From Psychrobacter sp. TAE2020 (GTDB taxonomy: Bacteria > Pseudomonadota > Gammaproteobacteria > Pseudomonadales > Moraxellaceae), in the NCBI RefSeq assembly GCF_018919485.1, contig NZ_JAHLMU010000001.1, positions 801,273 through 865,272 on the forward strand: a DNA stretch of 64,000 nt, given 5' to 3'. Under the pieces are notes generated by a model that did not search any database, had not been told where the DNA came from, and was given only the letters and a program-made list of their open reading frames with translations. The first letter of the stretch is position 1. Each line of letters opens with the position of its first letter. This document shows positions 9,712 through 18,423 of this stretch, one piece after another. The translations under genes were made by a program, and so were the position numbers.

Positions 9712-10209
9712 ATGCGCTTGACTACCCGAGGTAGATATGCGGTTACCGCCTTGTTAGATTTAGCATTACAGACCAGTCAACAAGACGGCGCAGTTTCCCT
9801 ATCTGACATTGCCAAGCGTCAATCCATTTCCATCTCCTATCTTGAGCAGCTATTTTCTAAATTGCGTAAACAAGGACTAGTGACTAGTATCCGCGGGGCA
9901 TCTGGTGGCTATTATTTAGCTAAGCCGCTTAACGAAATCGATGTCATGACTATTATTTCTGCAGTTGATGAGTCAGTTAATGCGATGCAATGTGAAGGCC
10001 GTGGAGATTGTCAGGGCGGTACTATGTGCTTAACTCATGATCTTTGGTGTGCATTATCCAATCACATTGAACATTACTTAAAAAACATTACCTTAGCACA
10101 ATTACTAGATATGGAAAACGTACAATCTATTTCAGAACGTCAACAGATCTCTGTTTTAAAAGACATTAATACTATTACTTTATCGACCAGCGAGGCAAAC
10201 CCAGCATGA
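9712..10209 (+). CDS. iscR: Fe-S cluster assembly regulator IscR (Rrf2 family)
   Basis: IscR senses the cell's Fe-S status through its own [2Fe-2S] cluster and represses its operon. The 165-residue protein starts with the Rrf2 opening [19 protein letters not shown] and has a winged helix ([27 protein letters not shown]). The three cluster cysteines, C94, C100 and C106, fit the C-x5-C-x5-C spacing ([13 protein letters not shown]) of IscR, which separates it from NsrR or RirA. The ATG follows GGGG/GGAT-like purines. Its stop overlaps the iscS start by four bases (ATGA), so the two are translationally coupled. Confidence 0.96.
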   Translation: MRLTTRGRYAVTALLDLALQTSQQDGAVSLSDIAKRQSISISYLEQLFSKLRKQGLVTSIRGASGGYYLAKPLNEIDVMTIISAVDESVNAMQCEGRGDCQGGTMCLTHDLWCALSNHIEHYLKNITLAQLLDMENVQSISERQQISVLKDINTITLSTSEANPA

Positions 10210-11432
10210 GCCAACATAACCAACTTATTTATTTAGATTATGCCGCCACAACGCCAGTTGCCAGAACGGTAGCCGCTAAGATGAGCGAGTATCTAACAGT
10301 AGATGGCATCTTTGGTAACCCAGCATCACGTTCACACGGCTATGGCTGGCAGGCCGAAGAAGCAGTAGAAACTGCTCGCCAGCAAGTCGCTGAAGTAATC
10401 AATGCTGATCCTCGTGAGATCGTCTTTACTTCTGGTGCTACAGAGTCAGATAACTTAGCTATTAAAGGTGCTGCGCATTTTTATCAATCACGTGGTAAAC
10501 ATATCATTACCAGCAAAATCGAACATAAAGCAGTACTAGATACTTGCCGTGAGCTCGAGCAAGAAGGTTTCGAGATTACTTATCTTGAGCCACAAAAGAG
10601 CACAGGCTTGATCTTACCAGAACAAGTTAAAGCGGCTTTGCGTGAAGATACTATCTTAGTGTCGTTGATGATAGTTAACAATGAACTAGGTACTCTCACT
10701 GATATCGCCGCCATTGGTGAACTCACCCGTGCCGCCAACGTAGTATTCCACGTTGATGCCGCTCAAGCGGTTGGTAAAGTGCTTATCGATGTACAAACCA
10801 CTAAAGTCGATTTGATGAGTTTCTCAGGTCATAAAGCTTATGGTCCTAAAGGTATTGGTGCCTTGTTTGTAAGTCGTAAACCTCGTATTCGTCTAAAAGC
10901 TGAGCAACATGGTGGTGGTCATGAACGTGGTATGCGTTCAGGTACTCTACCTACCCACCAAATCGTCGGACTTGGCGCGGCCTTTAGCTTAGCTAATGAA
11001 CGCTATAAAGAAGATAATGCTCATGCAGCAAAACTACGTCAAAAGCTTTGGGACGGTTTACAAGATATTGAAGAGATTTACCTAAACGGTGACCTTGAGC
11101 ACAGTGTGCCTAACATCGTAAACATTAGCTTTAACTTCGTAGAGGGTGAGTCATTAATGATGTCACTCAAAGACTTGGCAGTATCGTCAGGTTCGGCTTG
11201 TACTTCAGCTACCTTAGAGCCATCTTATGTACTACGTGCTATTGGCCGCCCAGACGAGTTAGCGCACAGCTCTATTCGCTTCAGTTTCGGTCGTTATACT
11301 ACCGAGGAAGACATCGATACCGTTATCAGTCAGATGCACTCTGCTGTAGATAAATTACGTGCCCTATCACCACTTTGGGATATGTATCAAGAGGGTGTTG
11401 ATTTAGACTCAGTCGAATGGGCTGAACATTAA
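10206..11432 (+). CDS. iscS: cysteine desulfurase IscS
   Basis: IscS is a PLP enzyme that takes sulfur from cysteine and hands it as persulfide to IscU, and also to tRNA-thiolation and other acceptors. It has 408 residues (E. coli 404). Visible motifs are LDYAATTPV at the N-terminus, [24 protein letters not shown], the PLP-lysine segment [12 protein letters not shown] and the catalytic-loop cysteine [17 protein letters not shown]. The C-terminal SVEWAEH resembles the IscU-binding tail. It overlaps iscR and is 124 bases ahead of iscU. Confidence 0.97.
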   Translation: MSQHNQLIYLDYAATTPVARTVAAKMSEYLTVDGIFGNPASRSHGYGWQAEEAVETARQQVAEVINADPREIVFTSGATESDNLAIKGAAHFYQSRGKHIITSKIEHKAVLDTCRELEQEGFEITYLEPQKSTGLILPEQVKAALREDTILVSLMIVNNELGTLTDIAAIGELTRAANVVFHVDAAQAVGKVLIDVQTTKVDLMSFSGHKAYGPKGIGALFVSRKPRIRLKAEQHGGGHERGMRSGTLPTHQIVGLGAAFSLANERYKEDNAHAAKLRQKLWDGLQDIEEIYLNGDLEHSVPNIVNISFNFVEGESLMMSLKDLAVSSGSACTSATLEPSYVLRAIGRPDELAHSSIRFSFGRYTTEEDIDTVISQMHSAVDKLRALSPLWDMYQEGVDLDSVEWAEH

Positions 11433-11556
11433 TAGCTGACTGTAAACCATTATCTATCAGACAATATCGTTAATTACGAGTAAATTTTTGACCCCAATTT
11501 AGATGAGCGACCAGCTGCTTAGCACTGTTGCTCATCATCTAACCAGGAGAATACTC

Positions 11557-11973
11557 ATGGCCTATAGTGACCAAGTTATTGATCATTACGAAAATCCACG
11601 CAATGTTGGCAACCTTGATAAAAATGCTAAAAACGTTGGTACCGGTATGGTTGGTGCTCCCGCTTGTGGCGATGTAATGCGCTTACAAATCCAAGTTGAT
11701 GACAACGGTATCATTGAAGATGCACGTTTTAAGACTTACGGTTGTGGTTCAGCTATCGCTTCAAGCTCACTAGTAACTGAGTGGCTTAAAGGTAAAAGTT
11801 TGGATCAAGCAGGTGAAATCAAGAACAATGATATCGCCAAAGAGCTTGCGTTACCACCAGTGAAAGTACATTGCTCTGTACTAGCAGAAGATGCTATCAA
11901 AGCCGCTATTAGCGACTATAAAGGTAAGCACAGCGCTGCTAGCACTGAAGCGAAAGAAGCTGCAACTAGCTAA
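11557..11973 (+). CDS. iscU: Fe-S cluster scaffold protein IscU
   Basis: IscU assembles [2Fe-2S] clusters from IscS sulfur and passes them on with HscA/HscB. The 138 residues starting MAYSDQVIDHYENPRNVG carry the three ligand cysteines in PACGD, YGCGSAIASSS and KVHCSVLAED, and the HscA recognition motif LPPVK. I chose the ATG at 11557 because CAGGAG lies just upstream; an in-frame start at 11503 would add 18 residues with no family match. The C-terminus has a short Ala/Glu/Ser tail (AASTEAKEAATS) beyond the usual end. Confidence 0.96.
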   Translation: MAYSDQVIDHYENPRNVGNLDKNAKNVGTGMVGAPACGDVMRLQIQVDDNGIIEDARFKTYGCGSAIASSSLVTEWLKGKSLDQAGEIKNNDIAKELALPPVKVHCSVLAEDAIKAAISDYKGKHSAASTEAKEAATS

Positions 11974-11985
11974 TAGCTCAAAGTA

Positions 11986-12066
11986 ATTGTCACTTCATTA
12001 CAGTATAAGTTATAAAAAGCTGCTTGAGCTATAGAGGTGACAATAACGTTTATGTAATTGTCACCT
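11986..12066 (+). promoter_or_regulatory. competing hairpins between iscU and iscA
   Basis: AGGTGACAAT (12035-12044) pairs perfectly with ATTGTCACCT (12057-12066) and is followed by TTTATTTTAT, a weak terminator shape. An upstream ATTGTCAC (11986-11993) can pair with the same GTGACAAT, so two stems are mutually exclusive. This looks like an attenuator or a processing element that could set the ratio of iscRSU to iscA-hscBA-fdx. Confidence 0.5.
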
Positions 12067-12200
12067 TTTATTTTATGCTCATTTTCAACAGTAAAAGTTT
12101 CTAAAAAATAAGCTATTAGTACTAGCCGTTACCTTGATTGGTTACTTGAATTTTAGTCTTGATAGCACAATATTATTATCAATAATTAATAGGAGTTGGC

Positions 12201-12521
12201 ATGATTGAAATGACAGAACGCGCCGCTCAGCATGTTCGAGATTTTTTGGACAATCGCGGCAAAGGTGAAGGTATCAGAGTCGGTATTCGTACTGCTGGTT
12301 GCTCAGGTTTGGCTTATGTCTTAGAGTTCGTAGATACCCCTGACGACAATGACACTCGTTATGAGAGCCGTGACGTTAGTATTTTTATTGATCCAAAAAG
12401 CTTAGTGTATTTAGATGGTCTGCTGATGGATTATGAAAAAGAAGGTCTCAATGAAGGTTTTAAGTTCACTAACCCTAATCAAAAAGGTGAATGTGGCTGT
12501 GGCGAGTCCTTTACAGTATAG
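12201..12521 (+). CDS. iscA: A-type Fe-S carrier protein IscA
   Basis: IscA binds iron or Fe-S clusters and carries them to target apoproteins. The 106 residues match the family length. The three conserved cysteines are in the [13 protein letters not shown] motif and the C-terminal CGCGESFTV. An AGGAG sits eight bases before the ATG (AGGAGTTGGCATG). Position between iscU and hscB is that of iscA in the classical isc operon, which separates it from ErpA and SufA. It follows the 227-base gap containing the competing hairpins. Confidence 0.94.
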   Translation: MIEMTERAAQHVRDFLDNRGKGEGIRVGIRTAGCSGLAYVLEFVDTPDDNDTRYESRDVSIFIDPKSLVYLDGLLMDYEKEGLNEGFKFTNPNQKGECGCGESFTV

Positions 12522-12645
12522 AGTCCGTTCGCCTGTACAGCGCACATACGTCAAGCTACCGTGAAAATCCAGCCCTGTTTAACTATTTCTCAAGGCTAAT
12601 CACCGTTCAGTTTATTGCCAAGCTCATTTACATAAGGCCGCTAAC

Positions 12646-13269
12646 ATGACTTCAGTTACTACCTCTCAGTTGGATACTTCTGTCACTGAAACTAACCTTA
12701 CTGATGCTCAGTTCGATAATTTTTTTGCATTATTTGAGCAGCCGGTACAGTTTGAGCTGGCACAAAAAGAGCTTGATCAGCGTTTACGTCAACTGCAAAA
12801 GCACTATCATCCTGACAATGTTGCAAAGAATAGCACTGAAGCTAATGTTGCCAAGTCTCTACAACAAGCCGAGCAAGCTTCTGCAATTATTAATCAAGCC
12901 TATCAAACTTTAAGTAGAGCAGATAGCCGAGCCGGTTACCTATTGGATATGGCTGGGCAAGCACAAACCCTAGAGAATTCAATCGCTGACTTAGATTTTT
13001 TAGAAGATGCTATGGATCTGCGTATTGATTTGGATGAAGCCATTGATAGTAAGAGTAAGTCAACCTTACAACAGTTACATCCACAGATAGCGGACCGTCT
13101 AAGCACTCAAGCTATGTATTTTAATCAAGCTTATACTAGTCAGGACTGGCAAACGGCTATCGATGCTACGCAAAAGCTAAAGTTCTTAGTGAAACTAGAC
13201 GCTGATATCACTATAGCACTTGATAATTTGGCTGATAGCCATCAAACAGATGATGACTTGTACGTTTAA
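12646..13269 (+). CDS. hscB: J-domain co-chaperone HscB
   Basis: HscB brings IscU to HscA and stimulates the HscA ATPase during cluster transfer. The 207-residue protein has an N-terminal J domain with the HPD motif in HYHPDN, followed by the C-terminal three-helix HSCB domain that binds IscU (SAGYLLDMAG-like segment around ADSRAGYLL, then LEDAMDLRIDLDEA). It is longer than E. coli HscB (171) because of a Thr/Ser-rich N-terminal extension of about 25 residues. It lies between iscA and hscA as expected. Confidence 0.93.
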   Translation: MTSVTTSQLDTSVTETNLTDAQFDNFFALFEQPVQFELAQKELDQRLRQLQKHYHPDNVAKNSTEANVAKSLQQAEQASAIINQAYQTLSRADSRAGYLLDMAGQAQTLENSIADLDFLEDAMDLRIDLDEAIDSKSKSTLQQLHPQIADRLSTQAMYFNQAYTSQDWQTAIDATQKLKFLVKLDADITIALDNLADSHQTDDDLYV

Positions 13270-13444
13270 TTAGCTTCCAAAGCTACTTAAAGTTGTGCTT
13301 GAGGTTAAATAGCGGTTACCAATACCGTATAATCTGCAAAACGTTATAGCAGTCTCATTGCAATATGCTGTTGCTATAGTTAGTTATTATTTTTGGCAAG
13401 TATTTTGCCCTTATATTTTATTCATTCTATTTTTGAGTTGTCTT

Positions 13445-15355
13445 ATGTCTTTATTGCAAATCGCTGAACCTAATCAAAGTGCACAGCCACATCAGCATCG
13501 TTTTGGTATCGGTATAGATTTAGGAACGACGCGCTCATTAGTAGCTGTGGTTCGCTCAGGTAAAGCGCAAGTACTAGAGGCCACTAACCCTAAAGACACT
13601 CTATTACCTTCTGTAGTTTACTATCCAGCGGCTGGTAACCCCCTAGTCGGCGATGAAGCGCTAAATCACTTATCTGATGATCCACAGAACACTATCATTT
13701 CAGCTAAACGCTTTATGGGTCGTAGCCAAGCAGACATTAAATTCTCTCATCCTTATCGGTTAAGCGGTGATAAAGAAGACATGCCAGCCTTTGTCACCGC
13801 CCAAGGTGAGGTATCTCCAGTCGAGGTCTCAGCGCGGATACTAGCGGCACTTAAGCAGCGTGCGCTCACCGCTCTACCTGATGACAGTATCGAGGGGGCG
13901 GTGATTACTGTTCCAGCCTATTTTGATGAGGCACAGCGCCAAGCTACTAAAGATGCGGCGCAGGCTGCTGGTATCAAAGTGCTGCGTTTACTCAACGAAC
14001 CTACCGCAGCTGCAGTTGCTTATGGGCTCGACAAAATAGCTCAGCGTACCGATGGTACAACTGATAGCAGTGCAGAAAATAATAGCGAGCAGTATTATCT
14101 TATTTATGATCTAGGTGGTGGTACTTTTGATGTGTCTATCCTCAAGCTAACTGACGGAGTATTTGAAGTCCTAGCCACTGGTGGCAACAGTGCGCTTGGC
14201 GGTGACGATATCGACCGTCTGTTGACTAACTGGTTGATTAAACAGCTTGATATCGCGCCTAATGATGTCAGCTTGCATGACAAATCGCTATTAGCGCAAC
14301 AGGCTAAGCATTATAAGCAAGCATTGACCGACCATCAGCAAGTAGATATCAATATCACCATCAACAATCAAGCCTTTCAAGGGGTTTTGAGTCGTGCAGA
14401 TTTATTGACTATCGCTGAGCCAGTCAATCGCCGTACCTTAGCAGTATGTGAGCAAGTGCTGCGTGACGCCAAACTTAATATCGAGGCATTAGACGAAGTG
14501 ATATTAGTCGGTGGCTCTACTCGTATGCCAGCGGTGCAACAAATAGTCACTGAGTTTTTTGCTAGAGAGCCTTTGTGTCGTTTAAATCCTGATGAAGTCG
14601 TCGCTTTGGGTGCGGCCCAAACCGCGCATCAGCTAGTTAATGGTGACAGTAATAACAATCTACTGCTACTCGATGTTACGCCTCTATCGCTTGGTCTTGA
14701 GACTATGGGCGGTCTAGTTGAAGTGCTTATCGCGCGTAATACCCCTATCCCAGTTAAGAAGCGCCAAGTATTTACTACTTATCAAGATGGACAGACGGGT
14801 ATGGTCATCCATGTAGTGCAAGGCGAGCGTGAGACAGTAGATAACTGCCGTTCGCTTGGACGATTTGAGCTTTATGGTATCCCACCGATGAAAGCTGGTT
14901 TTGCGCGTATTGAAGTTACTTTTAGTATTGATGCTAATGGTCAGCTGACTGTTAGTGCGCAAGAAACTACGAGCAAGACTGAAAGTAAAATTGAGATTAC
15001 TCCTGCTTATGGTTTATCAGATGAGCAAAAAGAACAGTTGTTGATTGCTGGCTTTAAATATGCCGAAGAAGATAAAAACGCGCGCTCATTGATAGAGACT
15101 AAAGTAGAAACTGAGCGTGAACTATTGGCTTTACAATCAGCACTCACTGACTTTGCCCCTTTATTAGAGGCAGAAGAGCAGCAGACTTTAGCCACGCAGA
15201 TGCAGCAGATGCAGACGGCTTTAAGTACTGGTGACTTAGCGTTGATTGACGCTCAACGAGCTAAACTTAAGCCACATAGTGATAACTTCGCTGCTCGTAT
15301 TATGAACCAAAGCGTCAAAACCAGTATGGCTGGTACTAAAGCTCAAGATTGGTAA
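13445..15355 (+). CDS. hscA: Hsp70-type chaperone HscA
   Basis: HscA is the specialised Hsp70 that binds the LPPVK motif of IscU and drives cluster release with ATP. With the ATG at 13445 it has 636 residues (E. coli 616). The nucleotide-binding domain shows GIGIDLGTTRSLVAVV, VPAYFDEAQRQATKDAA, RLLNEPTAAAVAYGLD, DLGGGTFDVS and LVGGSTRMPAVQ; the substrate-binding domain begins around LLLDVTPLSLGLET. The frame is open upstream to 13358, but that segment is hydrophobic and lacks Hsp70 similarity. A Ser/Asn-rich insert near AQRTDGTTDSSAENNS accounts for the extra length. Confidence 0.95.
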   Translation: MSLLQIAEPNQSAQPHQHRFGIGIDLGTTRSLVAVVRSGKAQVLEATNPKDTLLPSVVYYPAAGNPLVGDEALNHLSDDPQNTIISAKRFMGRSQADIKFSHPYRLSGDKEDMPAFVTAQGEVSPVEVSARILAALKQRALTALPDDSIEGAVITVPAYFDEAQRQATKDAAQAAGIKVLRLLNEPTAAAVAYGLDKIAQRTDGTTDSSAENNSEQYYLIYDLGGGTFDVSILKLTDGVFEVLATGGNSALGGDDIDRLLTNWLIKQLDIAPNDVSLHDKSLLAQQAKHYKQALTDHQQVDINITINNQAFQGVLSRADLLTIAEPVNRRTLAVCEQVLRDAKLNIEALDEVILVGGSTRMPAVQQIVTEFFAREPLCRLNPDEVVALGAAQTAHQLVNGDSNNNLLLLDVTPLSLGLETMGGLVEVLIARNTPIPVKKRQVFTTYQDGQTGMVIHVVQGERETVDNCRSLGRFELYGIPPMKAGFARIEVTFSIDANGQLTVSAQETTSKTESKIEITPAYGLSDEQKEQLLIAGFKYAEEDKNARSLIETKVETERELLALQSALTDFAPLLEAEEQQTLATQMQQMQTALSTGDLALIDAQRAKLKPHSDNFAARIMNQSVKTSMAGTKAQDW

Positions 15356-15450
15356 ACCCTAAATGGGTAGCGGATTATCGCTACTTGATGTTATGTCATT
15401 ATTTTTATATCTCACTTTTTTTGAACTCATTAGCAGCGGATAATTAACCC

Positions 15451-15789
15451 ATGCCAAAGATTACTATATTACCACATTTTGAAATTTGCCCAGAAGGGAT
15501 TGAAGTTGAACTAGAGTCTGGCAATAACTTATGCAAAGCATTATTGGAAAAAGGCATCAGAGTTGAACATGCCTGCGAGATGTCAAAAGCTTGTACCACT
15601 TGTCATGTAGTCGTGCGTAAAGGTTTTGATAGTTTAGATGAAATGGATGATATTGAGGCTGACTTGTTAGATCGTGCTTGGGGCCTAGAGGCAGATTCAC
15701 GCTTATCTTGTCAAGTAATGATAGAGGATGACGACTTAACTATCGAGATTCCTAAATATACTTTGAACCATGCTAAAGAAAACCACTAA
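15451..15789 (+). CDS. fdx: ISC [2Fe-2S] ferredoxin
   Basis: Fdx supplies electrons for cluster assembly on IscU. The 112 residues match the adrenodoxin-type family, with the cluster ligands in CEMSKACTTCHVV (C-x5-C-x2-C) and a fourth in LSCQV, and the acidic DEMDDIEADLLDRA helix that docks partners. It closes the isc operon; an intrinsic terminator follows about 75 bases after the stop. No iscX gene follows it here, unlike in E. coli. Confidence 0.95.
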   Translation: MPKITILPHFEICPEGIEVELESGNNLCKALLEKGIRVEHACEMSKACTTCHVVVRKGFDSLDEMDDIEADLLDRAWGLEADSRLSCQVMIEDDDLTIEIPKYTLNHAKENH

Positions 15790-15862
15790 TTGCATCAATT
15801 TCTGTTGATTGCGATTATAAAAGCGGGTTAAATTAACCGTCTATTTATGCAAAATCAGTAAT

Positions 15863-15901
15863 AAAAAAGCCTACTATAGTTATGATAGTAGGCTTTTTTT
15901 A
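15863..15901. terminator. bidirectional terminator after fdx
   Basis: AGCCTACTAT / ATAGTAGGCT (15868-15877 and 15885-15894) forms a 10-bp perfect stem with a 7-base loop. As precede and seven Ts follow it, so it serves both the rightward isc operon and the leftward cyclase gene. Confidence 0.92.
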
Positions 15902-15988
15902 ATTGTCTTAAATAGCTTCTTTTGCTTATTAGCCACCTCAATTATAGTCCTGCTTTTCATCCTAGCGGCTATTTATCAGTCTTAGGTA

Positions 15989-17407
15989 CTAGTTATTAGT
16001 ATCAGGTACTACTTGTTGCTCTGCTGGCTCAGTAGTTGTCGCACTACTCTCTTTGTCAATGCGTTCAAGGGCAAAAGTAAGCCTACTTCTGATTTCCTGA
16101 TAATCCTCATCTTGCATGTCTTTAAAGTTTAGATGTAAATTGAAGCCAGGTAAGGTATGATCGACCCACTTCGATAATTGAACTTCATTGGCGCTAGGGT
16201 CTAGTACTTGCCAAGTTTCTATTTCATTATTAAAACCTTTTAGCTGAAAAGCACCCACATACTTACACTCGTAATCGTGACAAACATAATCATGAGTACG
16301 TCTACTGATCAGAATCTCTCCTTTGCCGGCCATTACTTCCAAGCGAGCTGCTAAGTTGGCTTCTCTACCAATAACCGTATAACTGAGACGATTATCACTG
16401 CCAAAATTGCCCACATGACAGTAACCAGTAGTGATTCCTATACGTACATATAACCCTTCAAAGCCCATTAACCGCCACTTCTGTCTTAAGCTACGCATCT
16501 CTCGGCGCATATCAATAGCCATAGCTACACAGTCTAGAGCATCTTGACGGGTACCACGGCTACTAGGCTCACCAAAGAAGCAAACCATCCCATCACCGAT
16601 AAACTTATCGAGAACCGCTTCATGCTTATCAGCAATTGCCGTCATGCACTGCATATAAGTATTTAGGATTTCTGCTAAGTTATCCGCACTCAGACTATCA
16701 GACAACTCAGTAAAGCCAGCGATATCCGAAAACATAATGGATAGCTTGGCACGTTTATTGTCTATAGTGACTGGTTGATTTTCTTTTACAATCGGTTGCC
16801 ATACTTGCAAAGGTATAAAAAGCGTTAACTTGTTAATAATCGATAACATCGTTTTGGCTTGCCCTGTGGCTTGCTTGGCAGTGGTATTATAACTAAGATA
16901 CTGATGATGCATATGCCAGAACTGCTGTAAGATCACCGCAATACTAGCCAGCAATACTGAAGATGGCAGCCACCCTGCATTACAATCGAGTTTATTATCA
17001 TTTAAGGTAATACTGACATAGTAAAATATCCATATACTGACCATAGAGATGATAAGTAGTCTTAGTCGACTATCAGGCTCACTAGTCAAAATGCGTGCGC
17101 CGATCAATAAGCTTAAACTAAGCGATAACACTACACAAAACTGCATAGACCCAATAACAGTAGATAATAAAATCACCACTATATTAGAAGTCCAGAAGCT
17201 AGTTTGACGGCGATAGTTGTAAATCAAAATCATCAAACTAGGAATGCTGACAGCCACGAATAATGCCATCGATTCGGGAGTAAACTTGGAATGTAGCACT
17301 ATTAGAGTCACAGTAAGCAGCAATACTAGGACTTCTGGATAATCAAAGCTACCCACAGTATGGGATTTGGACGAGGAATCAGGTTTCAGTGGCTCTAAAA
17401 CGACCAT
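15989..17407 (-). CDS. membrane-bound class III adenylate cyclase
   Basis: The enzyme makes cAMP (or possibly cGMP) from the nucleoside triphosphate. The first ~190 of 472 residues contain about six hydrophobic helices, a membrane sensor domain I cannot name. The catalytic domain (about 215-400) has the two metal-binding aspartates in FSDIAGFTELS and FIGDGMVCFFG. The Lys in LDKFIGD and the SYTVIGREANLAARLE segment fit adenylate rather than guanylate cyclases. The C-terminal ~70 residues are Ser/Thr/Glu-rich. It converges on the isc terminator. The cyclase activity is a confident family call; the signal it senses is unknown. Confidence 0.88.
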   Translation of the reverse strand: MVVLEPLKPDSSSKSHTVGSFDYPEVLVLLLTVTLIVLHSKFTPESMALFVAVSIPSLMILIYNYRRQTSFWTSNIVVILLSTVIGSMQFCVVLSLSLSLLIGARILTSEPDSRLRLLIISMVSIWIFYYVSITLNDNKLDCNAGWLPSSVLLASIAVILQQFWHMHHQYLSYNTTAKQATGQAKTMLSIINKLTLFIPLQVWQPIVKENQPVTIDNKRAKLSIMFSDIAGFTELSDSLSADNLAEILNTYMQCMTAIADKHEAVLDKFIGDGMVCFFGEPSSRGTRQDALDCVAMAIDMRREMRSLRQKWRLMGFEGLYVRIGITTGYCHVGNFGSDNRLSYTVIGREANLAARLEVMAGKGEILISRRTHDYVCHDYECKYVGAFQLKGFNNEIETWQVLDPSANEVQLSKWVDHTLPGFNLHLNFKDMQDEDYQEIRSRLTFALERIDKESSATTTEPAEQQVVPDTNN

Positions 17408-17529
17408 ACTATTGACTCGTTATTACCAAAAGAAAATAAGGAAAAGGAGTTGAAAGACATGTCTTTTGATAAGGCTTTATTAGCCTATAGATTATAAAGA
17501 TATAATCATATAGATAATCTACCGTTTGT

Positions 17530-17594
17530 CACAAAAAAACGCCTTATATCAAATAATTTAGCTAAAAAATCCTAAATTATCGATAACGGCGTTT
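17530..17594 (-). terminator. long-stem hairpin with T-tract downstream of the HIT gene
   Basis: A 58-base imperfect palindrome (17537-17594): outer arms AAACGCC / GGCGTTT and inner arms ATAATTTAG / CTAAATTAT. Read leftward it is followed by a run of seven Ts (17533-17539 region), so it can terminate the HIT-gene transcript about 75 bases after its stop. Confidence 0.65.
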
Positions 17595-17668
17595 AATATA
17601 TCAAACGAGCGGCGTAAAAACGGCTCTATTACCTAGTTATCTAGCGCTTATAGTACAGCATTTGCCTA

Positions 17669-18100
17669 TCACATTTGCCAATCAAAAGGCATTTGATGAT
17701 GTCCACGTAGCGCCATCATCAAAGTTTGCTGCATTTGTGCCATAACTTCTTGACTATAGGGTATCGCAGTTATACCCCATACTGGATTTGGCCATTGACT
17801 GTCATTTTGGTAACGTACAATATGATGAAAGTGTAATTGTGACACTTGATTACCAAGAGCCGCGACATTCATTTTATCCGCCTGAAAAGTCTTAGCTAAC
17901 TGGCTCGATAACCAGCTTGACTCACGTAAAAACTGCGTCTGATCACTCTCAGACAACTCATAAAGCTCCTTAATGCCTGATACTCGTGGTACCAATATCA
18001 ACCAAGGAAACTGACAATCATTAATCAAACGACAAGTTGATAACGGGAAATCGCCCACCAAAAAACTATCGGCAGCAAGCTTAGGATGTAATTGGAACAT
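17669..18100 (-). CDS. HIT family protein
   Basis: HIT proteins hydrolyse or transfer nucleotidyl groups using a histidine triad. The 143-residue protein has the HIT core: the WLILVPRVSGIKEL strand-helix segment and the active-site strand QLHFHHIVR near residue 88-96. The usual first His of the H-x-H-x-H triad is Gln here (Q-L-H-F-H-H), a pattern also seen in a subgroup of bacterial HIT proteins, so the exact activity is uncertain. It lies downstream of mfd in the same direction, 323 bases away, and upstream of a long-stem terminator. Confidence 0.8.
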   Translation of the reverse strand: MFQLHPKLAADSFLVGDFPLSTCRLINDCQFPWLILVPRVSGIKELYELSESDQTQFLRESSWLSSQLAKTFQADKMNVAALGNQVSQLHFHHIVRYQNDSQWPNPVWGITAIPYSQEVMAQMQQTLMMALRGHHQMPFDWQM

Positions 18101-18423
18101 AATGACGGTTTCTCTTGTTATAAAGTATTAATAAAGGAAATAAAACCCACAAAAAGGCTACTGATGTCATTTTATCAGTTATCTAACAGATAAAATAGCG
18201 TCATTGTCATATCTCCCTTAACTGTACTAAGGTTAAAGATTTTTAGAAATTATCCAATAGGCTAGTACAACTAAGGCCATTATTCACAGTCGCAATAACG
18301 GCCCAATCAAACAACAAGCCTTATCCTATAATAAGATAGACAACTTTACAAATAACCCTTAGCGTTAATAAGGGCTACCCTAGTTAAGTTTATAGTCTGA
18401 ATGCCTAAGCTATAGTAAAACCT
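18101..18423. other. intergenic region, HIT gene to mfd
   Basis: 323 bases between the mfd stop and the HIT start, both genes leftward. It is AT-rich and presumably carries the HIT promoter. No clear hairpin, repeat or small gene was recognised. Confidence 0.35.
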
